A stretch of DNA of 64,000 nt from Flavobacterium arcticum. GTDB taxonomy: Bacteria > Bacteroidota > Bacteroidia > Flavobacteriales > Flavobacteriaceae. The notes under the pieces were generated by a model. That model did not search any database and was not told the DNA's origin. It saw only the letters and a list, made by a program, of their open reading frames with translations. The number at the start of each line of letters is the position of its first letter. Position 1 is the stretch's first letter. This document shows positions 30,065 to 38,113 of the stretch, one piece after another. The stretch covers positions 432,501 to 496,500 of the forward strand of contig NZ_CP031188.1 in NCBI RefSeq assembly GCF_003344925.1, in the 5' to 3' direction. Made by a program: the position numbers and the translations under genes.

Positions 30065-30146
30065 GGCCACGTGGAGAAATTGGTAGACTCGCCATCTTGA
30101 GGGGGTGGTGCTGCAAGGCGTATGGGTTCGAATCCCATCGTGGTCA
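30065..30146 (+). tRNA. tRNA-Leu (GAG)
   Basis: An 82-nt class II tRNA. The acceptor GGCCACG pairs CGTGGTC, the anticodon stem CCATC/GGTGG encloses loop TTGAGGG (anticodon GAG), and a variable arm TGCTGCAAGGCGT is present. No CCA is encoded. Confidence 0.95.
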
Positions 30147-30147
30147 C

Positions 30148-30187
30148 AAAAAGCTATAGTATATTAATTAATATACTATAGCTTTTT
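30148..30187 (+). terminator. 40-nt perfect palindrome, tRNA-Leu terminator
   Basis: A perfect 40-base inverted repeat with no spacer, centred on TTAATTAA and ending in AAAAAGC and GCTTTTT. It starts two bases after the tRNA and runs into further T residues, so it works as a terminator in either direction. Confidence 0.8.
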
Positions 30188-30274
30188 TTATACAGTGAGA
30201 CATTAAAAAAGCCATACTATCTCATTTTTCTACCTCCTGTTTTTTTTGTATCATTATAAAAATTAAAAATAATC

Positions 30275-31393
30275 ATGGAGGAACTCACCACCCTGAGGCA
30301 TTACTTGCATCAAAACCCCGAAGTATCACAAAACGAATTTGAAACCCAAAAATATTTACTATCGCTTTTAAATAAACTAAATGCTGATAAAATAGAGAAA
30401 ACAGCTAACACTGGTATTTTGGTTAGTTTTATTGGGAAAAACTTTGGGAAAAACATATTATTACGCGCTGATATAGATGCTTTACCCATAGAGGAAACCA
30501 TAACTACTGAATATAAATCGACAATTACAGGAGTATCGCATAAATGCGGACATGACGGACACGCTACCATTATGTATGGTGTTGCCCAGCACTATGCAGC
30601 ACAACGACCTGAAAAAGGGAATGTGTACCTTCTGTTTCAGCCTGCCGAAGAAAACGGTTGGGGCGCACGTAATGTTGTAGCTGATGGTACATTGAAAAAC
30701 CTGAATATCGATATGGTTTTTGCATTACATAACTTACCTGGTTTTAAAAAGCATAACATAGTATGCAAAACAGGAAGCTTTACATCTAGCGTAGTGAGTC
30801 TTGCAGCTTATTTTAAAGGATATACTGCACATGCTGCTGAACCTTGGAATGGAAGAAACCCCGCAGGAGCAATAAGCGAATATATGTTAAATGCTCTATC
30901 ACTCAATGCAGAAGAAAAGCCCGCCTATATAACAGTAACGCCTGTGCATATGGAAATGGGTGAGAAAGCCTATGGTATATCAGCAGGTGAAGGCTCTGTA
31001 CATTTAACAGTTCGTGCTGATAATAATGAAAGGCTTAATAAAGTGATGGGTGTGATGAGAAATATGGCCACTGAAATTGCTAAAAAGGAAGAACTTGAGG
31101 TTACTTTTGAAGTAATTGAGCCTTTTGAATCGAACCAAAATCATCCTGATGCTGTAAATATAATACACAAAGCTGCGAATGTTGCAAAGCTAGAATATGA
31201 GGGAATAGCCGACGGATTTAGGTTTGGAGAAGACTTTGGAATTTTTACCAACATTTATCCTGGGGCTATGTTTGGTATTGGCTCTGGCGAAAAGTGTTTC
31301 CCACTCCACCACCCTGCTTATGATTATCCTGACGAAATTACAACAACAGGTATTACAATGTTTACAACCATACAAAAAGAGGCGCAACAATAA
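30275..31393 (+). CDS. M20-family amidohydrolase / metallopeptidase
   Basis: A 372-residue two-metal enzyme of the hippurate or N-acyl-amino-acid hydrolase type. Visible are LRADIDALPIEE, the metal motif KCGHDGHAT, FQPAEENGWGARN (catalytic Glu and metal Glu), and a C-terminal FPLHHPAYDYPDE with a metal His. There is no signal peptide. It shares one base with alr (TAATG), so the two are translationally coupled, hinting at peptide or D-amino-acid turnover. Exact substrate unknown. Confidence 0.88.
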   Translation: MEELTTLRHYLHQNPEVSQNEFETQKYLLSLLNKLNADKIEKTANTGILVSFIGKNFGKNILLRADIDALPIEETITTEYKSTITGVSHKCGHDGHATIMYGVAQHYAAQRPEKGNVYLLFQPAEENGWGARNVVADGTLKNLNIDMVFALHNLPGFKKHNIVCKTGSFTSSVVSLAAYFKGYTAHAAEPWNGRNPAGAISEYMLNALSLNAEEKPAYITVTPVHMEMGEKAYGISAGEGSVHLTVRADNNERLNKVMGVMRNMATEIAKKEELEVTFEVIEPFESNQNHPDAVNIIHKAANVAKLEYEGIADGFRFGEDFGIFTNIYPGAMFGIGSGEKCFPLHHPAYDYPDEITTTGITMFTTIQKEAQQ

Positions 31394-32538
31394 TGAAAGC
31401 ATCATCAGTAATAAAACTTAACCAAACGGCTCTACAATCTAATTGGGAATTTTTAAGAAGTTTTTTTAAAGGCAAACAAATAAGCGCAGTTGTAAAAGGT
31501 AATGCCTATGGGCATGGTATAACTGCATATGTACCTATGGCAGAAGCCTGTGGCGTTAATCACTTTGCTGTATTTAATGCAGGTGAAGCCTATGAAGTAT
31601 ATGAGGTTGCTTCGCCCAGTAGTACAATAATGATAATGGGGTCACTTGACGATGATGATATTGAGTGGGCTATAGAGAAAGATATTGAGTTTTACGTATT
31701 TACAATGGAACGTTTAGCAACAGCTATTAATACCGCTGCAAAGCTGAATAAAAAAGCATTAATACATATAGAAATAGAAACAGGTATGTACCGTACCGGT
31801 TTTGAACAGAGTACTATACCAGAATTAATAACTCATCTAAAAAATAATACTGATACATTAGTATTTAAAGGACTGTGCATGCACTTTGCAGGAGCAGAAA
31901 GTATTGCTAACTATGTACGCGTAAAAAAGCAAAAAATTAGTTTTAAAAAGGCTCTTAAAGTTTTTAAAGAAGCTGGGATAATGCCCGAAATTATTCATAC
32001 TTGTTGCTCAGCAGCAGCAGTTCGACTGCCCGATATGCATTATGATATGATAAGGATAGGTATTATGCAATATGGTTTTTGGTCGGGTCCTGAAGTTTTG
32101 ATAGAGTACCTTAACAAGTATAATGTAGAGGAGTCACCCCTAAAGCGAATACTAAGTTGGGAAAGCACCATTATGAGTATTAAAGAAGTCCCTCCGGGAG
32201 AATTCATCGGTTATGGGGCTACTTTCTTTTCACACCAAACAATGCTTTTAGCGATCGTTCCTGTAGGATATGCGCACGGTTTTAGCAGAAGCCTTAGTAA
32301 CACCGGTATTGTATTAATAAACGGGCGTAGAGCGCCAGTAGTAGGTATGGTAAACATGAACTGTATAGCCATAGATGTAACTAATATGAGTGATGTAAAA
32401 ATAAACGATACCGTAATACTAATAGGTATGCAAGGAGGACATGAAGTTAGTGTAGCTTCATTTGGAGAAATGAGCAATCAACTTAACTATGAGTTATTAA
32501 CACGACTACCTATTAATATAGAAAGAAAGATGGTGTAA
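31393..32538 (+). CDS. alr: Alanine racemase
   Basis: PLP enzyme that makes D-alanine for peptidoglycan. Lys35 in SAVVKGNAYGHG is the PLP lysine, and the Tyr in FIGYGATFF is the second catalytic base. Other family text is IEIETGMYRTGF, RIGIMQYGFW and PVVGMVNMNCIAIDVT. Length 381 is normal. It is coupled to the M20 enzyme. Confidence 0.94.
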   Translation: MKASSVIKLNQTALQSNWEFLRSFFKGKQISAVVKGNAYGHGITAYVPMAEACGVNHFAVFNAGEAYEVYEVASPSSTIMIMGSLDDDDIEWAIEKDIEFYVFTMERLATAINTAAKLNKKALIHIEIETGMYRTGFEQSTIPELITHLKNNTDTLVFKGLCMHFAGAESIANYVRVKKQKISFKKALKVFKEAGIMPEIIHTCCSAAAVRLPDMHYDMIRIGIMQYGFWSGPEVLIEYLNKYNVEESPLKRILSWESTIMSIKEVPPGEFIGYGATFFSHQTMLLAIVPVGYAHGFSRSLSNTGIVLINGRRAPVVGMVNMNCIAIDVTNMSDVKINDTVILIGMQGGHEVSVASFGEMSNQLNYELLTRLPINIERKMV

Positions 32539-32621
32539 ACTAGAAAGTTAAGTTATAACATAAAAGCACCAATTGACTATAGCTGTACTATATTTGTACC
32601 TATCAACTAATACGATATATT

Positions 32622-33668
32622 TTGAATACGTTTCTTATTATTCTAACTGGAACGCTACTACTGTTTACAGTACTATCTTTAATCCGAAATGATTATTGGG
32701 TATTTCGCGTTTTCGATTATCCGCGTTTACAGAAACTCACACTATCTATATTTTGCCTTGTATTAATAGTCTTATTATACAAAGAGAAAAGTATATTGTA
32801 TTGGGTATTAACCACCCTAATAAGTAGCAATATACTATACTTAATATACCAAATACTACCTTTTACTATAGCAGGTAAAAAGCAAGTACATAAATCTGCC
32901 TCAAGTAAGCCTGAACAAAGTATCAGTATCATGATTAGTAACGTGTACCAATACAATACTAATACAAAAGGTTGCCTTAAAGAAATATACAAAGCAAACC
33001 CTGATGTAGTATTTTTATTAGAAACAAATAATACATGGAAAGAAGGTACTGATGAACTTAATGAAAAGTATCCTTATCATATAAAAGTACCACAAGAAAA
33101 CACTTATGGTATGCTCTTATATTCTAAGCTCGAATTAACTGATAGTAAAGTTAAATTTATAGTAGAAAATGATATACCTTCTATACATACTAAACTAATT
33201 TTAAAAAGTGGAGCAACAGTAATGCTATATGGCATTCACCCTACCCCTCCTTCTCCTACCGAAAACGAACGATCTACAGAGCGAGATAAAGAATTATTGT
33301 TAATAGCTGATATTGTTAAAGAACAAGACAAACCTGTAATAGTAATTGGTGATTTAAATGATGTAGCTTGGAGCCATACCACAAGTCTTTTTTTAAAAAT
33401 GAGTGGGCTACTCGACCCAAGACGTGGTAGAGGTTTTTTTAACTCATTTCATGCACGTTATCCTTTTTTGCGTTTCCCTTTAGATCATGCTTTCATTTCT
33501 CCTGCCTTTAAACTCAATAAAATAAAAAGGTTAGATAGCTATGGTTCTGATCATTTTCCGATATTTATCGAAATACAGTATGAACCACAAGACACAAGTG
33601 ATAAAGAAGTAATGCAGCCTGACACAGATGATATAAAGGAAGCTAACGAAAAGAAAAACAAAAAATAA
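32622..33668 (+). CDS. Membrane-anchored endonuclease/exonuclease/phosphatase-family protein
   Basis: A 348-residue protein with three N-terminal hydrophobic helices (about 2-20, 43-58, 60-80) and a large EEP domain: ISIMISNVYQYN at the start, LLETNN, YGIHPTPPS, VIVIGDLNDVAWS and a final SYGSDHFPIFIEIQ. These hold the usual Asn, Asp and His catalytic residues, but the substrate (DNA, phospholipid or sugar phosphate) is not apparent. No ATG exists near the start; TTG at 32622 lies 26 bp after TATATTTG (32589-32596). The C-terminus is acidic then lysine-rich. Confidence 0.82.
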   Translation: MNTFLIILTGTLLLFTVLSLIRNDYWVFRVFDYPRLQKLTLSIFCLVLIVLLYKEKSILYWVLTTLISSNILYLIYQILPFTIAGKKQVHKSASSKPEQSISIMISNVYQYNTNTKGCLKEIYKANPDVVFLLETNNTWKEGTDELNEKYPYHIKVPQENTYGMLLYSKLELTDSKVKFIVENDIPSIHTKLILKSGATVMLYGIHPTPPSPTENERSTERDKELLLIADIVKEQDKPVIVIGDLNDVAWSHTTSLFLKMSGLLDPRRGRGFFNSFHARYPFLRFPLDHAFISPAFKLNKIKRLDSYGSDHFPIFIEIQYEPQDTSDKEVMQPDTDDIKEANEKKNKK

Positions 33669-33681
33669 AAACCATTTAACA

Positions 33682-33703
33682 AAAAAAGCCCTAAAGAGGG
33701 CTT
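33682..33703 (-). terminator. Terminator between convergent genes
   Basis: AAGCCCT-CTTT-AGGGCTT with seven T residues on the minus strand. It mainly serves the sigma-factor unit and may also stop the plus-strand gene. A short (ATTG) repeat follows at 33721-33738. Confidence 0.75.
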
Positions 33704-33743
33704 CAATTAAAATAACAGTTATTGATTGATTGATTGATGAATG

Positions 33744-34082
33744 TTAGCAGCGTTTTTGCCATTCCTCACGAAATTTTGAAAGTTCTTCTTCACTCATCCC
33801 TTTCAGCTTTTTTCGCATTGCTCTTTTTTTTCGTGATTTTTTATCTGATTTAAATCTATCATCAGAGCCAAGTCCTCCAAATAATATTTTGGAAAGCAAC
33901 AGTAAACCTAAAGCTTGCCAGTAACTTACTTGCTTAACACCAATAACCTCAGGTAAAATATTATTCCATAGTAACATTACTACAGCCGACAGACCAAATA
34001 TAAGTGCCAGCACAAAAGGAATCATTAAAAGCATTTTTAATTTTTTTCGTCTTTTAATTTTTTTGTTTATCTCTTTATCCAT
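33744..34082 (-). CDS. Small membrane protein partnered with a sigma factor
   Basis: A 112-residue protein with a very basic N-terminus, two hydrophobic helices (about 16-41 and 52-72) and a basic C-terminal helix ending MSEEELSKFREEWQKRC. It begins 7 bp after the sigma-factor gene, so it is certainly cotranscribed. Position suggests a membrane regulator or anti-sigma partner, but no anti-sigma domain is recognisable. Confidence 0.7.
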   Translation of the reverse strand: MDKEINKKIKRRKKLKMLLMIPFVLALIFGLSAVVMLLWNNILPEVIGVKQVSYWQALGLLLLSKILFGGLGSDDRFKSDKKSRKKRAMRKKLKGMSEEELSKFREEWQKRC

Positions 34083-34089
34083 TTTTATA

Positions 34090-34638
34090 TTAGTTTAAAT
34101 CATTATATAAATTTAACAATCGTTTTCGCAAGTGTTTCACAGCATAGGTTTTACGACTTATAATTGTTTTTATATTCTCCTGCTGTGTTGTAGCTATTTC
34201 CTGCAACGTTACCCCTTCTATTTCATTAAGTATAAATACTTGTCGTTGTTTTTCTGGCAACTCATTTAATGCTTTTAAAAGTGCGTCCCAAAAAATTTGT
34301 TTAAACAAAGTCAATTCAGGATCATTTGTAGTATCTAGCAGTAAAATATCTCTTATCTCTACTTCATCTTCTTCTGTTTCATAAGTGTAATCTTCAAGTA
34401 ATACATCCGATTTTTTACGATATAGGTCTGTAATCTTATTTCTTGCAACCCGATATAGCCATGCACTTATGTTTTCTAACTCATCTAGATTAGTAAGCCT
34501 GCTTAGCTGATACCATACATCTTGTATTACATCCTGAGCATCTTCATGGCGGTTTACTCTGCCGATAACAAAACCAGATAATTGAGAACTAAATTCTTTA
34601 ATTATCTCTGATGTAACATGTTTTCTTTTTCTCGGCAT
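34090..34638 (-). CDS. ECF-type RNA polymerase sigma factor
   Basis: A 182-residue sigma-70 family protein with region 2 (HEDAQDVIQDVWYQLSRL and ISAWLYRVARNKITDLYRKK) and region 4 (LNELPEKQRQVFILNEIEGV followed by a helix-turn-helix). Between them is an unusually acidic linker (LEDYTYETEEDEVEIRD). The membrane gene downstream is the only partner seen, so the signal is unknown. Confidence 0.9.
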   Translation of the reverse strand: MPRKRKHVTSEIIKEFSSQLSGFVIGRVNRHEDAQDVIQDVWYQLSRLTNLDELENISAWLYRVARNKITDLYRKKSDVLLEDYTYETEEDEVEIRDILLLDTTNDPELTLFKQIFWDALLKALNELPEKQRQVFILNEIEGVTLQEIATTQQENIKTIISRKTYAVKHLRKRLLNLYNDLN

Positions 34639-34755
34639 TTTGGTTTTGCTTGCTATATACTATAGAAGACGAATGAAGTACTATTTTACTTTAAAAAAAT
34701 TGATTTTTTTTAAAGTAAAATAAAAAAGGCAGTAAAGAGAATATTATAGTAACAA

Positions 34756-34781
34756 AAAAAGCCCCCAAAAATGGGAGCTAA
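34756..34781 (-). terminator. rpsT terminator
   Basis: AGCTCCCA-TTTT-TGGGGGCT (one G-U pair) then seven T residues on the minus strand. Confidence 0.75.
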
Positions 34782-34807
34782 AAATATTATGAACACTAGT
34801 TTGCTTA

Positions 34808-35059
34808 TTAAAGCGCTGCTACGTGCTTAGTAAGTTTTGATTTAAGGTTAGAAGCCTTGTTAGCGTGAATAATATTCTTCTTCGCTAATTTATCAATCAT
34901 AGAGATAACACCAGAAAGTTTCTCTGAAGCTTCATTTTTATCTGTAGCTACACGTATAGCTTTAATCGCATTACGAGTAGTTTTGTGCTGATACTTGTTC
35001 AACACTCTTTTCTTTTCGCTAGTTCTTATTCTTTTTAAAGCTGACTTATGATTTGCCAT
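34808..35059 (-). CDS. rpsT: 30S ribosomal protein S20
   Basis: An 83-residue basic helical protein, MANHKSALKRIRTSEKKRVL, with the S20 pattern SMIDKLAKKNIIHANKASNLKSKL in two pieces. It binds 16S rRNA early in assembly. It has no obvious promoter of its own and probably shares the upstream tRNA-Glu transcript. Confidence 0.97.
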   Translation of the reverse strand: MANHKSALKRIRTSEKKRVLNKYQHKTTRNAIKAIRVATDKNEASEKLSGVISMIDKLAKKNIIHANKASNLKSKLTKHVAAL

Positions 35060-35097
35060 TTTCTTTTATCTTAAATGTCTTAAATTATTCTTTTTTG

Positions 35098-35169
35098 TAG
35101 TCCGTAGGGGAATCGAACCCCTGTTACCAGGATGAAAACCTGGCGTCCTAACCCCTAGACGAACGGACC
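35098..35169 (-). tRNA. tRNA-Glu (UUC), copy 1
   Basis: Minus-strand cloverleaf with acceptor GGTCCGT/ACGGACT (one G-U pair), anticodon stem CCAGG/CCTGG, loop TTTTCAT (anticodon TTC), and T-arm GGGGTTCGATTCCCC. Confidence 0.96.
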
Positions 35170-35226
35170 ATTAAATGTTCCTGAAGTCTTGGTGATTATT
35201 CAAAATTCCTTCAACTTCTATTTTTG

Positions 35227-35298
35227 TAGCCCGTGGGGGAATCGAACCCCCCTTACCAGGATGAAAACCTGGCGTCCTAACCGATAGACGAACGGGCC
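35227..35298 (-). tRNA. tRNA-Glu (UUC), copy 2
   Basis: Acceptor GGCCCGT/ACGGGCT, the same anticodon arm as its neighbour, D-arm TCTATCGGTTAGGA and T-arm GGGGGTTCGATTCCCCC. It differs from copy 1 in the acceptor, D-loop and T-stem, so the pair is diverged rather than freshly duplicated. Confidence 0.96.
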
Positions 35299-35321
35299 AT
35301 TTTGTTTCTCTAATGCGGATG

Positions 35322-35351
35322 CAAAAATACAACTATTTTTTAGTTACGCAA
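35322..35351 (-). promoter_or_regulatory. Promoter of tRNA-Glu pair and probably rpsT
   Basis: TTG (35349-35351), 19 bp spacer and TATTTTTG (35322-35329) on the minus strand, 24 bp before the first tRNA-Glu. Confidence 0.65.
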
Positions 35352-35378
35352 TAGTCGAAACAAAAAAAATAAAAAAAA

Positions 35379-36854
35379 TTAATAAGCCTTTGCAAATAGC
35401 ACTCTACCAACAGACGGATTGCCTGTTAACACACATGCTCCAGCCTCTTCTTTCCTGTCTAAAGTAATACATCTTATGGTCGCTTTAGTAAGATCTTTTA
35501 TCTTATCTTCCGTTTCTGGAGTACCATCCCAATGAGCTGATATAAAGCCTCCTTTGTTCTCTAAAACCTCTTTAAATTCATCAAAACTATTTACCTCCGT
35601 AATGTGTGAATCTCTATAGGTTTGTGCTTTGGCGTATAAGTTTGTTTGTATTTCTTCAAGCAAATCTTGTATATAGGTAACAATATCTGTATTACTAACA
35701 ATTTCTTTCGTTAGTGTATCTCTACGGGCAACTTCAAATGTGCCATTCTCTAAATCTTTTGGACCAAGTCCTATACGTACTGGCACGCCTTTAAGTTCAT
35801 ATTCATTAAACTTAAAGCCTGGCTTATGTGTATCTCTATTATCATATTTAACTGATATATTAAGCTTTCTCAGCTTAGCCATCAATTCATTTGCTGCATC
35901 AGATACTGCATCAAACTGCTCATCGTTTCTGTATATTGGTACAATAACAACTTGTATTGGCGCAAGGTTTGGTGGTAACACTAGTCCGTTATCATCAGAG
36001 TGTGTCATTACAAGTGCTCCCATCAATCGGGTAGATACCCCCCATGAAGTAGCCCACACATGTTCTTGCTTACCTTCTTTATTTGCAAATTTTACATCAA
36101 AAGCTTTTGCAAAATTTTGACCTAAAAAATGCGATGTTCCTGCCTGTAAAGCCTTACCATCTTGCATTAAGGCTTCTATACAATAAGTTTCTATTGCTCC
36201 TGCAAAACGTTCATTAGCCGTTTTTACACCTTTTATAACCGGTATTGCCATAAAGTTTTCAGCAAAATCTGCATATACATTCATCATTTGTTCTGCTTCA
36301 GCAACAGCTTCTTTTTCTGTAGCATGAGCTGTATGCCCTTCTTGCCAAAGAAACTCTGCTGTACGTAAAAACAGTCTAGTCCTCATCTCCCAGCGCACCA
36401 CATTTGCCCATTGATTTATAAGCAATGGTAAATCACGATACGATTGTATCCATCCTTTATAAGTATCCCATATAATAGTTTCAGAAGTTGGGCGCACTAT
36501 AAGCTCCTCTTCTAGTTTAGCATCAGGGTCTACTTCTATTGTCTTACCATCTGCAGCAGTTCTTAGCCTATAATGAGTAACTACAGCACACTCTTTAGCA
36601 AAACCATCTACATGGCTTGCCTCTTTGCTAAAATATGATTTGGGTATAAACAACGGGAAATAGGCATTTTGGTGTCCTGTTTCCTTAAACATCCTGTCTA
36701 ACTCTGCCTGCATTTTTTCCCAAATTGCATAGCCATATGGTTTTATTACCATACATCCCCTTACTCCCGAGTTTTCAGCAAGGTCTGCTTTTACAACCAG
36801 TTCATTATACCATTTGGAATAATCTTCTGACCGTTTAGTTAAGTTCTTACTCAT
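35379..36854 (-). CDS. proS: Prolyl-tRNA synthetase, eukaryote/archaea-like type
   Basis: Charges tRNA-Pro. The 491-residue protein begins [20 protein letters not shown] and has [18 protein letters not shown], class II motif 2 [21 protein letters not shown] and a C-terminal zinc-like domain ending RVLFAKAY. It lacks the INS editing domain of bacterial-type ProS, which marks the ProS3 or eukaryote-like form common in Bacteroidetes. It is monocistronic and divergent from the next gene. Confidence 0.96.
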   Translation of the reverse strand: MSKNLTKRSEDYSKWYNELVVKADLAENSGVRGCMVIKPYGYAIWEKMQAELDRMFKETGHQNAYFPLFIPKSYFSKEASHVDGFAKECAVVTHYRLRTAADGKTIEVDPDAKLEEELIVRPTSETIIWDTYKGWIQSYRDLPLLINQWANVVRWEMRTRLFLRTAEFLWQEGHTAHATEKEAVAEAEQMMNVYADFAENFMAIPVIKGVKTANERFAGAIETYCIEALMQDGKALQAGTSHFLGQNFAKAFDVKFANKEGKQEHVWATSWGVSTRLMGALVMTHSDDNGLVLPPNLAPIQVVIVPIYRNDEQFDAVSDAANELMAKLRKLNISVKYDNRDTHKPGFKFNEYELKGVPVRIGLGPKDLENGTFEVARRDTLTKEIVSNTDIVTYIQDLLEEIQTNLYAKAQTYRDSHITEVNSFDEFKEVLENKGGFISAHWDGTPETEDKIKDLTKATIRCITLDRKEEAGACVLTGNPSVGRVLFAKAY

Positions 36855-36909
36855 TTTTATTTAGATTGGCACAAATATTGTTTATATTTATTTAGTAGAA
36901 ATCGTTTGG

Positions 36910-36939
36910 CAAAAATAACCATTTTGCAAAGCCCAACAA
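36910..36939 (-). promoter_or_regulatory. proS promoter
   Basis: TTG (36937-36939), 19 bp spacer and TATTTTTG (36910-36917) on the minus strand, 55 bp before the ATG. Confidence 0.6.
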
Positions 36940-36957
36940 TAAAAAAAATGCAGAGAT

Positions 36958-38049
36958 ATGAAAACTAATTACTACAAACTACGTCAAATCTCCTTATACT
37001 CAGTGTTGAGTATCTTAGGGCTTGCCGTAACTTCATGCAGCTCATACCAAAATAATTCGACTTATAGTAATGATGGAATATATGGCTCAGTTCCTCATGA
37101 TGAGAACAATGAACCCGTATATACTTATAATGATGGTAATGTCGATGAATATCGTGATGGCGATGTATCGGGGCAAAACATGAATTATACAACTTATTTC
37201 AAGTCACTTCAAAACCAATACCCTGGAACAGCTTTTACAGATGTAGAAGAATACAACTCGTATGAAGAAGATTCCCTTACAGTACAAGAAGGTGATAGTT
37301 ATACTACATATGACGACTATAATGCATATCCGGGTTGGGGCGAGCAAACTGATAATGTAGTTGTAAATGTTTACGGAGGCTACGGTTATGGCGGCTGGAA
37401 TAACTGGAATTACCCTTATTATGGAGGCTACTATGGCGGATGGAATAATGGTTGGTATGGTTCAGGCTGGAGTATAGGTTTAGGTTGGGGTTATGGTGGC
37501 TGGGGCTACGGTGGCTGGGGCTGGAACAACTGGAACTATCCTTATTATGGAGGCTACTATGGTGGCGGATGGGGTTATAATGGTTGGGGCAACAACTACT
37601 ATTATGGCAATAACCATTATTACGGAAATAGATCTAGTAACTATTATGCTGGAGGTAGAAATCAGTATTACAATAATCGTCGTAGCGCTAGTAGAACTGC
37701 AAATTACAACTCAAGCAGAAGAAGCACTACTACAAATAGCTCTCGAAGAGCTACAAACACCAATAGCGTAAGAAGAACACAAGGTAATTCACGCTATAAT
37801 ACTTCTACTAATAGAAATAGTAGCCGAAGTATTTACAACAACTCTTCAAGAAACAATAATAATAGAAATTATTCTCCATCACGTAGCACTAGAAGTAGCT
37901 CGCCTTCTAGAAGCAGCACAAGAAGTAGTTCTCCCTCTAGAAGTAGCACTGTAAGCCCTTCAAGAAGCTCAGGTAGTTTTGGCGGAGGTAGATCATCTGG
38001 CGGAGGTTCTCGTGGCGGCTCTCGTAGCAGTGGTGGTAGAAGAGGTTAA
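36958..38049 (+). CDS. Low-complexity lipoprotein, Gly/Trp/Tyr core and Arg/Ser tail
   Basis: A 363-residue exported lipoprotein (lipobox LAVTSC near residue 27). After an acidic first part, residues about 135-225 are built from Gly, Tyr, Trp and Asn, including a repeated WNNWNYPYYGGYYGG block. Residues about 225-363 are Arg, Ser and Asn, with repeats such as RSSSPSRSST and a final Gly/Arg/Ser stretch. No known domain is visible. Relatives occur in Flavobacteria, sometimes mislabelled prolyl-tRNA synthetase because of the neighbour. The composition implies disorder or self-association at the cell surface. Function unknown. Confidence 0.8.
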   Translation: MKTNYYKLRQISLYSVLSILGLAVTSCSSYQNNSTYSNDGIYGSVPHDENNEPVYTYNDGNVDEYRDGDVSGQNMNYTTYFKSLQNQYPGTAFTDVEEYNSYEEDSLTVQEGDSYTTYDDYNAYPGWGEQTDNVVVNVYGGYGYGGWNNWNYPYYGGYYGGWNNGWYGSGWSIGLGWGYGGWGYGGWGWNNWNYPYYGGYYGGGWGYNGWGNNYYYGNNHYYGNRSSNYYAGGRNQYYNNRRSASRTANYNSSRRSTTTNSSRRATNTNSVRRTQGNSRYNTSTNRNSSRSIYNNSSRNNNNRNYSPSRSTRSSSPSRSSTRSSSPSRSSTVSPSRSSGSFGGGRSSGGGSRGGSRSSGGRRG

Positions 38050-38113
38050 AAAAATCAAGCTTTACTTATTTTGTATATAAACAACATAAAGCTTTTAAAG
38101 AAAAAATAAGGTT

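Noticed and set aside
33721..33738. ATTG tandem repeat as a phase-variation tract
   Set aside because: Only about four copies and located 3' of the stop codon, where slippage would not change a protein or promoter.
37493..37771. 92-codon overlapping frame, Ala/Val/Ile/Thr-rich
   Set aside because: It is the +1 frame of the repetitive Gly/Trp gene and its composition simply reflects that repeat.
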